Shown here: piece after piece, positions 1-9,203 of the stretch | Numbering within the stretch: position 1 is the first letter of the stretch | How the letters are laid out: every line of letters starts with the position of its first letter | From: Litorimonas sp947503715 | GTDB lineage: Bacteria; Pseudomonadota; Alphaproteobacteria; Caulobacterales; Maricaulaceae | Reading direction: 5' to 3' | Assembly (NCBI RefSeq): GCF_050271975.1 | Contig: NZ_CP189850.1 | Location: forward strand, 1,054,001-1,118,000 | DNA length: 64,000 bases | Position numbers and translations under genes: made by a program | Notes under the pieces: model-generated | The model's input: only the letters and a program-made list of their open reading frames with translations | The model's database searches: none | What the model was told of the DNA's origin: nothing

Positions 1-108
1 CTGAATATTGTCAGTCAGGGCGTCCCGCTCGAAATTCGAACAAAAGCGCCGCCCGCGCGTAAGAAGACCAGCGGTAAAACATCACCGCCGAAAACGTCTC
101 TGAATTAA
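1..108 (+). CDS. C-terminal end of an unidentified protein (partial)
   Basis: An open frame enters from the left edge and ends at a TAA at 106-108. The visible 35 residues end in a basic Lys/Pro/Ser/Thr-rich tail (RKKTSGKTSPPK). The stop lies 11 bases before the TonB-dependent receptor on the same strand, so the two could share a transcript. Too little is present to assign a family. The frame could also be chance, but its composition fits a protein tail. Confidence 0.45.
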   Translation: MNIVSQGVPLEIRTKAPPARKKTSGKTSPPKTSLN

Positions 109-119
109 GGTTTCCAAAG

Positions 120-2144
120 ATGAGAATATTTTTACTCGCAAGCGCTGCGGTGCTTGTCTCAGTTTTACCTGCGGCTGCACAAGTCTCAGAGTATGATGAA
201 GAGGTTATTCTTTTAGGTATCATGCCTCTTGAAGTCGGTGATATTGTTGTCGCCAAAGGCGTGCAGTCATTGACGTCGGAGCAACCCGAGACAATTGATG
301 TCATCATTCCGACCTCGCCCGAAGGTCTGACTCTCGCCCATCCGGCGGAAATTCTGAACACGGTTGCGGGCGTGAATATCCACCGCGGTTCGGGGCAGGA
401 ACATCTGACGGCGATCCGCTCGCCTGTTCTGACGGGCGGGGCGGGGGCTGGCAGCTTTCTCTACACATTGGACGGCGTGCCGCTTCGCGCGGCAGGCTTT
501 GCCAATGTAAATGGTTTGCTCGAGGCTCCGACGGAATTAGCGAATACAATTGAAGTTTTCAAAGGTCCGGGCCCCGCAGATTATGGCTCCAACGCTGTGC
601 ATGGCTTGATTAATGTCGTTTTAGGAGAGCCGGGTCGGGGCGAGAATACGTTCTCTGTTCAAGCTAGCAGTCGTGGGTTTGTGAATACTACTCTGGTTAC
701 AGATGTGACGCAGAATTTGCGCGTCTCTGCCGATATTTCACATGATAGCGGCTTTCGCGACGATAGCGGATTTGACCAGCAAAAACTGGCGGTTCAACAC
801 GTAATACAGTTGGGCAATTGGGATATTTCCAGCCTTATCGCCCTCAATAATTTGAACCAAGAAACGGCAGGATTTCTTCAAGGCGATGACGCCTATCTCG
901 ACCGCGATCTCATAACGACCAATGCCTTTCCCGAAGCCTTCCGCGACACGCAAGCCCTGCGCGGACAAATCAAGGCGCAACGCGAAACTGACCTTGGTAC
1001 GCTGATCCTCCAACCCTATGCCCGTCGTACGCAGCAGCGTTTCCTTCGCCATTTTGTGCCCGGACAAGCGCTGGATAAAAACGGCCATACGAGCTTCGGT
1101 CTGAAATCCGGTCTATACGGAGATGGCTGGAGCGCAGGCGTTGACGCGGAATATACATCCGGTTTTCAATATGAATTTCAAGAGAATCCAAACCGGTTTA
1201 GTTTCGTTCAAGGGCTTCACTATGATTACGAAGTTGACGCGATTGTTCTCGCGGGTTTTGCGACGAAAGACTTTGAAATCGGTGATCGCGCAACGCTCCA
1301 TTTCGGCGCACGCGGTGAATATACGTCCTACGATTATGATAATCAGGTCGAGGCAGGACAGTCGGGCCGTTTCATTCGGGCGGCGGACCGCACCGATGAT
1401 TATTTCACCCTAACGCCCAAGCTTGGCCTGACCTATGATCTGGAAGACGTTACGTTCTTTGCCCGAGCAGCCAGAGGTTCTCGCGCACCACAGACGTCTG
1501 ATCTTTATTCCGCACAGCAAAACCAAGTGCCGGGCGAGGCCGAAGTTGAAACACTGGACAGTCTCGAAGCTGGTTTGCGTGGGGACTTAGGTCGCGGAAA
1601 TTTTGAAATCACGGGTTTCACAATGTGGAAGGATAATTTCTTCTTCCGCAATGCGAATGGGTTCAATGTTGTAAATGGCAAGACCCGGCATGAAGGTATT
1701 GAGGCGAGTTTTGATCTATCGCTTGGCAAAGGTTTTTCATTGAACGGCGCAGGGACGCTCGCCCGTCACACTTATGACTTCACAGAAGACGTGGGCAGTG
1801 CCGCCAATAATATCACCGATGGCGACCGTGTGGATACGGCGCCCGATACGCTGGGTAATCTCTCGCTGCACTATGATGGCGACCGCGCGGGGGGCTATCT
1901 CCGCTGGACCCATGTTGGTGAGTATTTCACCAATCCAGGCAATACGAATGACTATCCCGGCCATGATATTTTTACACTGGGCGGGCAGGTTGATTTGACC
2001 GAGGCGCTGCAGTTTTCTCTGCGCATGGATAACCTCTTCGATATCCGTTATGCAGACCGCGCGGATTTCGCCTTTGGCAATGAACGTTTCTTCCCCGGAC
2101 GCCCGCGAACCGTATTTGCGGGTTTGACCGTATCGCTCGACTAG
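120..2144 (+). CDS. TonB-dependent outer-membrane receptor
   Basis: This is a 674-residue protein with a signal peptide (about residues 1-20, cleavage after AAA). A plug domain follows at about 60-170: PTSPEGLTLAHPAEILNTVAG and the GGAGAGSFLYTLDGVPLR stretch are typical. The rest is a long barrel ending in the family-typical LRMDNLFDIRYADRADFAFG...PGRPRTVFAGLTVSLD. It should import a scarce ligand across the outer membrane using TonB-ExbBD energy. The ligand is unknown: no cobalamin riboswitch and no cognate transporter were seen nearby. The start is preceded by an AAGG ribosome-binding site. prfA starts 14 bases after the stop, so co-transcription is likely. Confidence 0.9.
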   Translation: MRIFLLASAAVLVSVLPAAAQVSEYDEEVILLGIMPLEVGDIVVAKGVQSLTSEQPETIDVIIPTSPEGLTLAHPAEILNTVAGVNIHRGSGQEHLTAIRSPVLTGGAGAGSFLYTLDGVPLRAAGFANVNGLLEAPTELANTIEVFKGPGPADYGSNAVHGLINVVLGEPGRGENTFSVQASSRGFVNTTLVTDVTQNLRVSADISHDSGFRDDSGFDQQKLAVQHVIQLGNWDISSLIALNNLNQETAGFLQGDDAYLDRDLITTNAFPEAFRDTQALRGQIKAQRETDLGTLILQPYARRTQQRFLRHFVPGQALDKNGHTSFGLKSGLYGDGWSAGVDAEYTSGFQYEFQENPNRFSFVQGLHYDYEVDAIVLAGFATKDFEIGDRATLHFGARGEYTSYDYDNQVEAGQSGRFIRAADRTDDYFTLTPKLGLTYDLEDVTFFARAARGSRAPQTSDLYSAQQNQVPGEAEVETLDSLEAGLRGDLGRGNFEITGFTMWKDNFFFRNANGFNVVNGKTRHEGIEASFDLSLGKGFSLNGAGTLARHTYDFTEDVGSAANNITDGDRVDTAPDTLGNLSLHYDGDRAGGYLRWTHVGEYFTNPGNTNDYPGHDIFTLGGQVDLTEALQFSLRMDNLFDIRYADRADFAFGNERFFPGRPRTVFAGLTVSLD

Positions 2145-2158
2145 ACTAACCCGCGCTC

Positions 2159-3223
2159 ATGCATATCCCAGATATAAAACTCGCCCAAGTCGTTGACCGT
2201 TTCGACCAGATTACAGCCCGTATGGGGGCGACCACGGATAGTGATGAAATTGTGCAACTCGGCAAGGATTATGCCGAGCTTCGACCCGTTGCTGAGGGCG
2301 TGAAAAAGCTAATGGATGTGCGGGCGGAGATGGAAGAATTAGAATCTATGCTGGACGATCCTGAAATGGGTCCGATGGCGAAGGAAGAAATCCAAACGCT
2401 GAAAGACACTTTGCCGGAATTGGAGAAGGAAGTGTCGCTCCTCCTCCTGCCTAAAGATAAGGATGACAACGCCTCCATCGTGCTCGAAATCCGGGCGGGG
2501 ACGGGCGGCGACGAAGCCGCAATTTTCGCCGGCGATCTCTACGCCATGTATGCGCGCTATGCCTCCTTGCAAGGCTGGAAGGTCGAGATTGAGAGCGAGA
2601 ACGAAGCCGATATGGGCGGCTATAAGGAAATCGTTGCCTCCGTCTCCGGTGCGGGCGCCTATGGTAAAATGAAATTTGAATCCGGTGTTCACCGCGTGCA
2701 GCGTGTGCCCGTCACCGAAACACAGGGGCGTATTCATACCTCTGCGGCGACTGTCGCCGTCCTGCCCGAACCTGAAGATATCGACACGGGCTTCTCTATG
2801 AATGATGTCCGCGTCGATACGATGCGCGCCTCCGGTGCGGGCGGACAGCATGTGAACAAGACCGACTCCGCGGTTCGTATGACTCACGTCCCGACAGGCG
2901 TTGTCGTTGTCTGTGATGCAAAGTCCCAGCACATGAACCGCGCCAATGCGGAACGCCTGTTGAAGATGAAACTCTACGATATGGAAAAGCAGCGCATGGA
3001 TGCCGAACGCGCCGAGGAACGGGCGGGACAAGTCGGCTCCGGGGATAGGTCCGAGCGGATCCGTACCTATAATTATCCGCAGGGCCGCGTGACGGATCAC
3101 CGGATTAATTTGACGCTTTATAATTTGGATAAAATCGTGGCGGGCGACGCGCTCTCTGACGTCGTCGATGCTTTGATTGCCGAAGACCAAGCCGCCCGTC
3201 TCGCACAAATGGAAGCCGGATAA
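2159..3223 (+). CDS. prfA: Peptide chain release factor 1
   Basis: A class I release factor of 354 residues, the usual length. It recognises UAA/UAG stop codons in the ribosomal A site and triggers peptidyl-tRNA hydrolysis. The GGQ motif at residues 228-230 contacts the peptidyl-transferase centre. The PVT tripeptide at 184-186 is the stop-codon discriminator of RF1 (RF2 has SPF). The flanking blocks HRVQRV and QGRIHTSAATVAVLPE are highly conserved. The start has no clear Shine-Dalgarno sequence and lies 14 bases after the receptor gene. The GGQ methyltransferase gene prmC, often next to prfA, is not downstream: a convergent gene begins there. Confidence 0.97.
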   Translation: MHIPDIKLAQVVDRFDQITARMGATTDSDEIVQLGKDYAELRPVAEGVKKLMDVRAEMEELESMLDDPEMGPMAKEEIQTLKDTLPELEKEVSLLLLPKDKDDNASIVLEIRAGTGGDEAAIFAGDLYAMYARYASLQGWKVEIESENEADMGGYKEIVASVSGAGAYGKMKFESGVHRVQRVPVTETQGRIHTSAATVAVLPEPEDIDTGFSMNDVRVDTMRASGAGGQHVNKTDSAVRMTHVPTGVVVVCDAKSQHMNRANAERLLKMKLYDMEKQRMDAERAEERAGQVGSGDRSERIRTYNYPQGRVTDHRINLTLYNLDKIVAGDALSDVVDALIAEDQAARLAQMEAG

Positions 3224-3236
3224 ATTACATCACGGC

Positions 3237-5393
3237 CTATTCGGGTGGATCGGTTTCGTCGAAACGTCTGATTTCACCTTTTTCGGGATAGCCAAAAATC
3301 AATCCATTAAACGCATTATCCCGATTAGAGCCTGACACAGATCTTGTCGCGTAAACGAGAGCGGCGCCCAGTCCGACTTCGAGATAGGTTGCGTCTAAGG
3401 GCACACTCGGATCGCCAAAGAATGGTCGAGGAAAGGCGACAGCCTGCGGTGTGCCCGGCGTCGCAACAATCAGATAAGATTCAAAGCCCTCGTCGAACCT
3501 GCGCACCGCTAAATCTGTCGGAACGCCCAATGACCAGTGACCCGTGCGTATTAGAATATCTTCGACCATAGGTCGTGTTCTGCTGTCCGATTGGTCGAAG
3601 ATATAAAGAAGGCTGTGTTTGCCTTCCCGCATGCCATCGCTGACGATAATAGCTGTGGTGCCGAACGAATTTATCTCTTCCAAGCCTTTTACAAAACTCT
3701 GCGTGTTTGGGTCGAGGCCCGTTTCTGCAATCCGAAATGTAGGCGTCAGTGTCAGTATCCCGGCCTCATTGTCCCGAATTTCGAAACCTTGAATACTGAA
3801 ATCCTCGGCTCTAATGGCTAAAAAGTCCGTAGCGCTGGAATTCCTGCCACTTGCAATCAACGCTCTTGGAAGGGTCAGGGCGCAATAATCATGACCGTCA
3901 TTAATGCTGCTCTGGAGTGTCAAGGAAGTGAAATCCGGCTCAAGAAACCCGTTTTCAGCTTCTGCCAAGCTATAGCTATAAAGATCGACCCCGCCTTTTC
4001 GACCGATAATAATGACTCCGCCAGCGCTGGAAAAGCCTGCAGAGACCATTTCCACAGCACAGGCTGCATCCACATCAAGCTTGCCGGTGATCGAAAAATT
4101 GGCTGCACTGGTGTTTGAGGTATCCAATTGCAGGAAAGTGATACCGTCGGACTCGGTGAGGAAGTAAAGCCCGAAACGACCTTCTTCCAATTGTAATCCG
4201 CGTTCGAACTGGGGCGATATAAGCGGGGTTGATCCCTCAATAAAATCGGCGCTGGCATTGACCCTGACAGCGCGAAGACCAACAGGTCCGGCATCGCTTT
4301 CACTTACGGCAATCAATCCCTGACTTCCGGGATTGAGAACATCGTCAATCGCGAATAATTCACCGTCAACTGACAAAGATTTGTCGATTTCAAACGTGAC
4401 GGGAAAGGCGGGCGTCTGCTCTACATTGCGTAGATTGATATCGACGCGCTGTGATGAAACATCGCGGCCATCGCTAACTTGGACCTCCAGTGTGACGACA
4501 CGATCGGTGTCCACCTCCGGAGCTTCGGTCGTAAAGGTTTCACCCGCTCCGTCCAAATTGAGCGCGGGACCTGCGATCTGAATATATGTAAAGGTGAGGG
4601 GGTCGCCTTCCGCATCGGTTGAGGCGGACGCATCAAACGTGACGTCGACTCCTTCATCCACATCGTCTGGCGTCGCGACCAAAGAGGCGACGGGTGCATT
4701 ATTGTTCAGAATGTTGATGTCGACGGTTTCCACTGCGACGTCGCGGCCGTCATCGACACTGACGTCTACAGTCAGGACTATATCCGTATCGACATCCGGT
4801 GCGGTAAAACTTGCCATCGATCCTGTCTGGCCTGAAAGATCTATATCGGGGCCTGATGTAATCGTATATCTATATGTCAGCACGTCGCCCTCTTCGTCCG
4901 AAGATGTCGAGGCGTCGACCGTAATCACTTCGCCCTCGCGTACAGTTGTCGCTCCGGTTGTCAGAATTGCGGTCGGGGCGGCATTATTCAAAATTGTGAT
5001 ATCCGCTGTTGCCGTTGCGCTGGCTCGACCATCACTGGCTGTGACCTGTATCGTTGCGGTTGTATCCGCATCCACGGCAGGGGCTGAACCCATACCGGTC
5101 GTACCGGAAACGGAAAGGCTTAACTCTGGCCCAGCCGTCGTGGCCAATGTGAAAGTGAGCGCGTCTCCATCGGGATCAGAGCCGGAAATATCAAAGGATA
5201 AAGCGTCTGCTTCACGGATTTCTGTGGGAACGTTTGTAAGCGTCACAGTTGGAGCGCGGTTAGCGGCTGGCGGGGGCGGTGTGGTTGGAGCACTGCTGCC
5301 GCCATCGCCACCACAGGCCGCTAACACGCTGGCTAATCCCGTAATCAAACCACAACGCGCGAGACGTCCTCCGGTTATTTTGTATGTCGTCAC
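3237..5393 (-). CDS. Secreted lipoprotein with three PKD-like repeats
   Basis: The product is about 718 residues. I place the start at the GTG at 5393, because a GGGGGA ribosome-binding site sits at the right distance. A GTG 21 bases upstream is also open but overlaps its own purine tract. The N-terminus has a hydrophobic segment and a lipobox (LAAC), then a Ser/Thr/Pro linker. Three repeats of about 85-95 residues follow, each with an NxAP start, a SxDPEGDxLTF core and a VxVSDGRD end, as in PKD/K319L-like Ig folds. The C-terminal half (about 370 residues) resembles no family I can name. It is probably a surface or periplasmic binding or adhesion protein. It is convergent with prfA. Confidence 0.8.
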   Translation of the reverse strand: MTTYKITGGRLARCGLITGLASVLAACGGDGGSSAPTTPPPPAANRAPTVTLTNVPTEIREADALSFDISGSDPDGDALTFTLATTAGPELSLSVSGTTGMGSAPAVDADTTATIQVTASDGRASATATADITILNNAAPTAILTTGATTVREGEVITVDASTSSDEEGDVLTYRYTITSGPDIDLSGQTGSMASFTAPDVDTDIVLTVDVSVDDGRDVAVETVDINILNNNAPVASLVATPDDVDEGVDVTFDASASTDAEGDPLTFTYIQIAGPALNLDGAGETFTTEAPEVDTDRVVTLEVQVSDGRDVSSQRVDINLRNVEQTPAFPVTFEIDKSLSVDGELFAIDDVLNPGSQGLIAVSESDAGPVGLRAVRVNASADFIEGSTPLISPQFERGLQLEEGRFGLYFLTESDGITFLQLDTSNTSAANFSITGKLDVDAACAVEMVSAGFSSAGGVIIIGRKGGVDLYSYSLAEAENGFLEPDFTSLTLQSSINDGHDYCALTLPRALIASGRNSSATDFLAIRAEDFSIQGFEIRDNEAGILTLTPTFRIAETGLDPNTQSFVKGLEEINSFGTTAIIVSDGMREGKHSLLYIFDQSDSRTRPMVEDILIRTGHWSLGVPTDLAVRRFDEGFESYLIVATPGTPQAVAFPRPFFGDPSVPLDATYLEVGLGAALVYATRSVSGSNRDNAFNGLIFGYPEKGEIRRFDETDPPE

Positions 5394-5525
5394 CTTGTAT
5401 CCCCCAAAATGCACTCCCCCTTTTGCAAGTAACAGAGATTATGCCCATCACAAGACCCGTTTAATCCACTTGCGTTGGAGATTTCGCTCCTCTAGCAGCG
5501 GCTCGAAACTTGCTGGTAGATGCTC

Positions 5526-5702
5526 ATGACATCCGATCGTAAATCCAAACTCGCTCTCTATGCCGTCCTAATGGTCGTCATCATCGCGGGGGCCATCTTT
5601 CAACAAAAATTTTCAATCGGGAAAATTGACCGCTGCGAAGTGGGCGGTGGGACGTGGGATCATGACCGTCGGGTTTGCGTGAGCGAGGCGGACGTCAATT
5701 AA
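5526..5702 (+). CDS. Small single-pass membrane protein, unknown
   Basis: About 58 residues. One hydrophobic segment (LALYAVLMVVIIAGAIF) is followed by a short outer part with two cysteines (CEVGGGTWDHDRRVC) that could form a disulphide. ATG 5526 is favoured over ATG 5520 because the GGTAG sequence is better spaced from it. The stop codon is immediately followed by the ATG of the next gene, so the two are very likely co-translated. No function is recognised. Confidence 0.6.
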   Translation: MTSDRKSKLALYAVLMVVIIAGAIFQQKFSIGKIDRCEVGGGTWDHDRRVCVSEADVN

Positions 5703-6014
5703 ATGTACTGCGTCTCCTACCGCTTCCAATTGCTCTCGAATAACTCCGAGACGCGGCGTCAGTTTATTGCGGTCTGGTCGGGCATTACGGAATTTTTTCG
5801 GGATGATTGCGGGGCGCTTGGGTCACGCCTGCATTACGGAAATGACGGTGCGTTCTATGCCTATGCGCAATGGCCTGATGTCGAGACCATGACAGCCTCG
5901 CAAGAGGTTGAGGTGACATCGGAATTTCTTGCGCTCCGCGTGAAATGGGCGGAACTCTGCGGCCCGAGTGAGGTGCTGTGGGAGGGGGAGGTTTTGGCGG
6001 ATATGTTGGTTTGA
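5703..6014 (+). CDS. Small alpha/beta-barrel (ABM-like) protein
   Basis: 103 residues. The pattern of an initial beta strand (YCVSYRFQL), a helix with a Trp (FIAVWSGITEFF), a YAQWPD strand and a late helix fits the ferredoxin-like fold of antibiotic-biosynthesis monooxygenase-like proteins. These form dimers and have very varied roles. No catalytic residues can be assigned. The ATG follows directly on the stop of the small membrane protein gene, which suggests a two-gene unit. The assignment to the fold is inference from pattern only. Confidence 0.55.
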   Translation: MYCVSYRFQLLSNNSETRRQFIAVWSGITEFFRDDCGALGSRLHYGNDGAFYAYAQWPDVETMTASQEVEVTSEFLALRVKWAELCGPSEVLWEGEVLADMLV

Positions 6015-6094
6015 TCGTCTAATATTTGCCATTATCCGACTTGATCAGACAATCTATTCGACGAGTTTTAAATTTCGATGGATTTCCGAATGGA

Positions 6095-6115
6095 TCCTCC
6101 GGTCAAGCCGGAGGA
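6095..6115. repeat. Short palindromic intergenic element
   Basis: A perfect 8-base inverted repeat, TCCTCCGG / CCGGAGGA, with a 5-base loop, followed by TGAC. It lies between two convergent genes. The GGATGAC end resembles the ends of the larger inverted repeats at 30.9-31.9 kb (GCGGGATGAC), so it may belong to a related REP-like family. It could also act as a bidirectional terminator, although no T-run follows. Confidence 0.6.
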
Positions 6116-6133
6116 TGACATATTCAGAGAGAT

Positions 6134-7324
6134 TTAACCCGCCGCCTTCACATCAATCAGCGTCTTGCGAAGCGCATCAATCGCCTCGCGGACGTGATCT
6201 TCGGTGATGATCAGGGGTGGGGCCATGCGCAGGACATTGTCGCCCGCCGTGCCGACCAGCAAATTATGGTCGAGCGCTTTAACTTTCACATCCACATTCG
6301 GGACTTTCATTTGCAGACCCATCAACAGGCCTTTGCCGCGCAATTCCTCGATCATGTCCGGAAACTCGTCCTTTAGGCCTTCAAATTGTTGTTTCAGGAA
6401 GTTCGAGACTTTCACGACATTGTCGAGAAACTCTTCCTCTTCCATCAGGTCGAGCGCCGCATTGCCGACCGCAATCGCCATCGGGCCGCCGCCATAGGTC
6501 GAGCCATGCGTGCCGGGCACCATATATTGCGCGGCCTCTGCGGTCGCGAAACAGGCGCCGAGCGGATAGCCGCCGCCAATGCCTTTGGCCGCGGCCATGA
6601 TGTCTGGATGACCGCCTTCGACCCATTGGTGGGCAAAGAGTTTACCCGTTCGTCCCGCGCCGCATTGCACTTCATCATAGATGAGCATCAGGCCGTGTTC
6701 GTCACAGAGTGCGCGTAGTCCGCGGAGACATTCCGGCGGCAGCGGACGGAGCCCGCCTTCGCCCTGAACGGGTTCGACGAGGATCGCGGCGGTGGTCTCG
6801 GAGATCGCCTCTTTCAGGGCTTCGTGATCGCCAAATTCCAGATTGATAAAGCCGGGAATGGCAGGGCCAAAGCCCTTCATATATTTCGGATTACCACCCG
6901 CCGTGACGGTGGACATCGTGCGTCCGTGAAATGCGCCGCTAAAGCTGATGATATCGACGCGTTCCGGATGGCCGCTATCATGTTGATAGCGCCGCGCGGT
7001 TTTCATCGCGCATTCGACCGCTTCCGCACCTGAGTTCGTGAAAAAGACTTTGCCAGCCCAACCCAGATGATCGCAATAGCGTTCCGCCAGACGCTCTGCG
7101 CCCTCGACCCTGAACATGTTTGACAGATGCCAGAGTTTTGACGCCTGCGCGTTCAGGACTTCGACAAGTTTCGGATGCGCATGACCCAATCCGGACACGG
7201 CGATCCCTGCGATAAAGTCGAGATATTTGTCCCCGTCTTCGGTATAGAGATAAGGGCCCTCACCGCGCACAAATTCCTGTGCGGGCGGGCGGTAGCAATC
7301 ATAAATGTGGTTATTGGCAGCCAT
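6134..7324 (-). CDS. argD: Acetylornithine aminotransferase
   Basis: A class III PLP-dependent aminotransferase of 396 residues with start ATG 7324, preceded by AAGGAC. It converts N-acetylglutamate semialdehyde and glutamate to N-acetylornithine in arginine biosynthesis, and many such enzymes also act in lysine synthesis. Conserved blocks include GIAVSGLGHAHPKLVEV, FFTNSGAEAVECAMKTAR, LIYDEVQCGAGRTGKLFAHQ and the PLP-lysine block AAAKGIGGGYPLGA. The STYGGGPMAIAVG block is also typical. The argF gene commonly found next to argD in alphaproteobacteria is not here. Paralogous omega-transaminases cannot be fully excluded. Confidence 0.92.
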   Translation of the reverse strand: MAANNHIYDCYRPPAQEFVRGEGPYLYTEDGDKYLDFIAGIAVSGLGHAHPKLVEVLNAQASKLWHLSNMFRVEGAERLAERYCDHLGWAGKVFFTNSGAEAVECAMKTARRYQHDSGHPERVDIISFSGAFHGRTMSTVTAGGNPKYMKGFGPAIPGFINLEFGDHEALKEAISETTAAILVEPVQGEGGLRPLPPECLRGLRALCDEHGLMLIYDEVQCGAGRTGKLFAHQWVEGGHPDIMAAAKGIGGGYPLGACFATAEAAQYMVPGTHGSTYGGGPMAIAVGNAALDLMEEEEFLDNVVKVSNFLKQQFEGLKDEFPDMIEELRGKGLLMGLQMKVPNVDVKVKALDHNLLVGTAGDNVLRMAPPLIITEDHVREAIDALRKTLIDVKAAG

Positions 7325-7428
7325 GTGAACTGTCCTTGAGAAGCATATCAATCCGACGGTCTGCGCAAAGCATCAACACGGCGGGTAAGGCCCTAGCATA
7401 TGAGAGCTATAGCGGATGGCAACCGAAA

Positions 7429-8268
7429 TTAAGACTTGATGCGCCAACCGCTTTTCAACACGCGCAGGACGATCACGAAGAGGATCAGATTAATGGCCGC
7501 CGTTAACGCGACCCCGATCATAACATTACCGTCCGCCTCGCCGAGGAAGCCGTAGCGGAACCCGTCAATCAGGTAGAAGAGCGGGTTACACAGGCTGATC
7601 GTTTGAAAGACAGGCGGCAGGATTTCGATTTTGTAAAATGTACCTGAGAGGTAGGAGAGCGGTAGAATGACGAATTGGTTCACGACGGCGAGTTGATCAA
7701 ATTTCTCCGCCCACACACCGGATAACACACCGATCATACCCAGCATGACGGCTGCACTGATCCCGAAATAAAGGACCGCCCAGAGTTTTACCGGAATGAG
7801 TGGGGTAAAGAAAATGGACAGCGCAATCGCCGTCACAAAGGCGACCAAAATGCCGCGCGTCGCCGCCCCGCCAATATAACCCAGCGCGAGTTCGATATAA
7901 GACAGCGGCGTCATCAAGACATCATTGATGGAGCCCATCATCTTGCCCGTCATGATAGAGGAAGACGAGTTGGCCGAAGCATTGTTGAGAATGCCTAACA
8001 TGACGAGACCCGGCGCCAGGAAGACAACGAAACTATCGGTCGCCGTGCCTTCGCCAATTCCGCGCGTTTGCGCAAAGGCGAGCACGAAAACCGTCATAAA
8101 GAGCAGGTTTGAAATAATCGGCGCGAGAATGGTCTGCGGCATGACTTTCCAGAACCGTTTGACCTCTTTCACATAAAGCGTGCGTAGCCCCATCCAGTTC
8201 AGCAAACCATATGTACGCCTTTGAGGGACTGTGGCGGATAGATTGAGGGAGTCGGGCTGTTCAGTCAT
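7429..8268 (-). CDS. ABC-2 type transporter permease
   Basis: A 279-residue integral membrane protein with about six hydrophobic segments and the ABC-2 signature near the C-terminus (LPLSYLSGTFYKIEILPPVFQTI...NPLFYLIDGFRYGFLG). It is similar to the YadH family, which pairs with a YadG-type ATPase for export of an unidentified substrate. No ATPase gene is adjacent: argD is downstream and an unrelated gene is divergent. The partner must be encoded elsewhere or be shared. Confidence 0.88.
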   Translation of the reverse strand: MTEQPDSLNLSATVPQRRTYGLLNWMGLRTLYVKEVKRFWKVMPQTILAPIISNLLFMTVFVLAFAQTRGIGEGTATDSFVVFLAPGLVMLGILNNASANSSSSIMTGKMMGSINDVLMTPLSYIELALGYIGGAATRGILVAFVTAIALSIFFTPLIPVKLWAVLYFGISAAVMLGMIGVLSGVWAEKFDQLAVVNQFVILPLSYLSGTFYKIEILPPVFQTISLCNPLFYLIDGFRYGFLGEADGNVMIGVALTAAINLILFVIVLRVLKSGWRIKS

Positions 8269-8423
8269 ATGCGGGCCATACGCCGCGTTCGGTCATATCG
8301 CAATATGGAACAAAACCCGGTTCCATTGATTGTTTTAGGGTATTCATGACGTCCAACACATCGGTCCAATTCGATAAGACGTATGAAATACAGGTTTTAC
8401 ATATTCATTTTGGAGATTTTTTT

Positions 8424-8936
8424 ATGAGTTCAGACGCTAAATTCGATCAATATATTGTGGCCCATGTTCGCGACGGCGAGACATTGGACGCGCTTGTCCA
8501 GGCGTTAGAAACAGGCGGTTTTGATCGGGCACAGCTTTCTGTTTTATCGCGGGAAGGGACCTCCGATCCGTTCAATCACGAGAGTGAAGCCGTCGAGAAA
8601 CCTGATGACCGTCAGCAATTTCGTGTCCTTGTGACATCTTTTTCCGCGGCCGTGGCCGGCATGGCCGGAGCGGGTCTGGCGGCTGCCATTACGGGCGGCA
8701 TGGCAATCCCCGCAATCATTACAGGTGCAGTCGCAGCGGGAGGCGTGGCAACTGTTTCAGAAACACTTGGCGTCAATTACGCGAAGGGGCACGAGGAATG
8801 GATACATCGCCAGATGGCGATGGGGGGCGTTTTGTTGAACATCTTTCCGCGTACAGCGCAGGAGGGTCAAAAGGCCGTTGAGCTGTCCCGTAAATATTGT
8901 GGGAATGCGATCTTACACAGTTACGACGAAGACTAA
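8424..8936 (+). CDS. Glycine-rich membrane-associated stress-type protein
   Basis: 170 residues from ATG 8424, chosen because a GGAG site lies 8 bases upstream; the frame is open further 5' but without a better start. The N-terminal half (FDQYIVAHVRDGETLDALVQ...LSVLSRE) resembles the YflT/general-stress-17M ligand-binding-like domain. The middle is a long Gly/Ala stretch (about residues 73-113), probably two membrane-inserting glycine-zipper helices. A single gene followed by a clear terminator, so monocistronic. The role is unknown. Confidence 0.7.
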   Translation: MSSDAKFDQYIVAHVRDGETLDALVQALETGGFDRAQLSVLSREGTSDPFNHESEAVEKPDDRQQFRVLVTSFSAAVAGMAGAGLAAAITGGMAIPAIITGAVAAGGVATVSETLGVNYAKGHEEWIHRQMAMGGVLLNIFPRTAQEGQKAVELSRKYCGNAILHSYDED

Positions 8937-8966
8937 CGCCGTCTTCGAGACAAATCTGCTAGATAT

Positions 8967-8998
8967 AAAGACGTCTGGTCAAACGGGCGTCTTTTTTT
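8967..8998 (+). terminator. Rho-independent terminator
   Basis: AAAGACG pairs with CGTCTTT across a 14-base loop, and the second arm runs into a string of seven T. It lies 31 bases after the stop of the glycine-rich protein gene on the same strand. Confidence 0.8.
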
Positions 8999-9203
8999 GA
9001 GATAAATCCGACTTCTCCACAGCAAATCGAATCAGACCCTGTGCTTTTCTGTGGAGAACCTGACCCTTCATCTTGTGGTGAAACCCTCGGTCCTTACGAT
9101 ATATAGTGTTGGAGAGTGTTATCGCTCTTCCTAAAATATTCACCGGAAATTGGCTGAAATCCCGTCGGATTGCGCCTTTGCCGTCAGACATTAGAGGTTA
9201 AAC

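Noticed and set aside
2339..3208. Long open frame on the strand opposite prfA
   Set aside because: It lies wholly inside a certain gene, shows no family resemblance and mirrors its codon pattern; it is a shadow.
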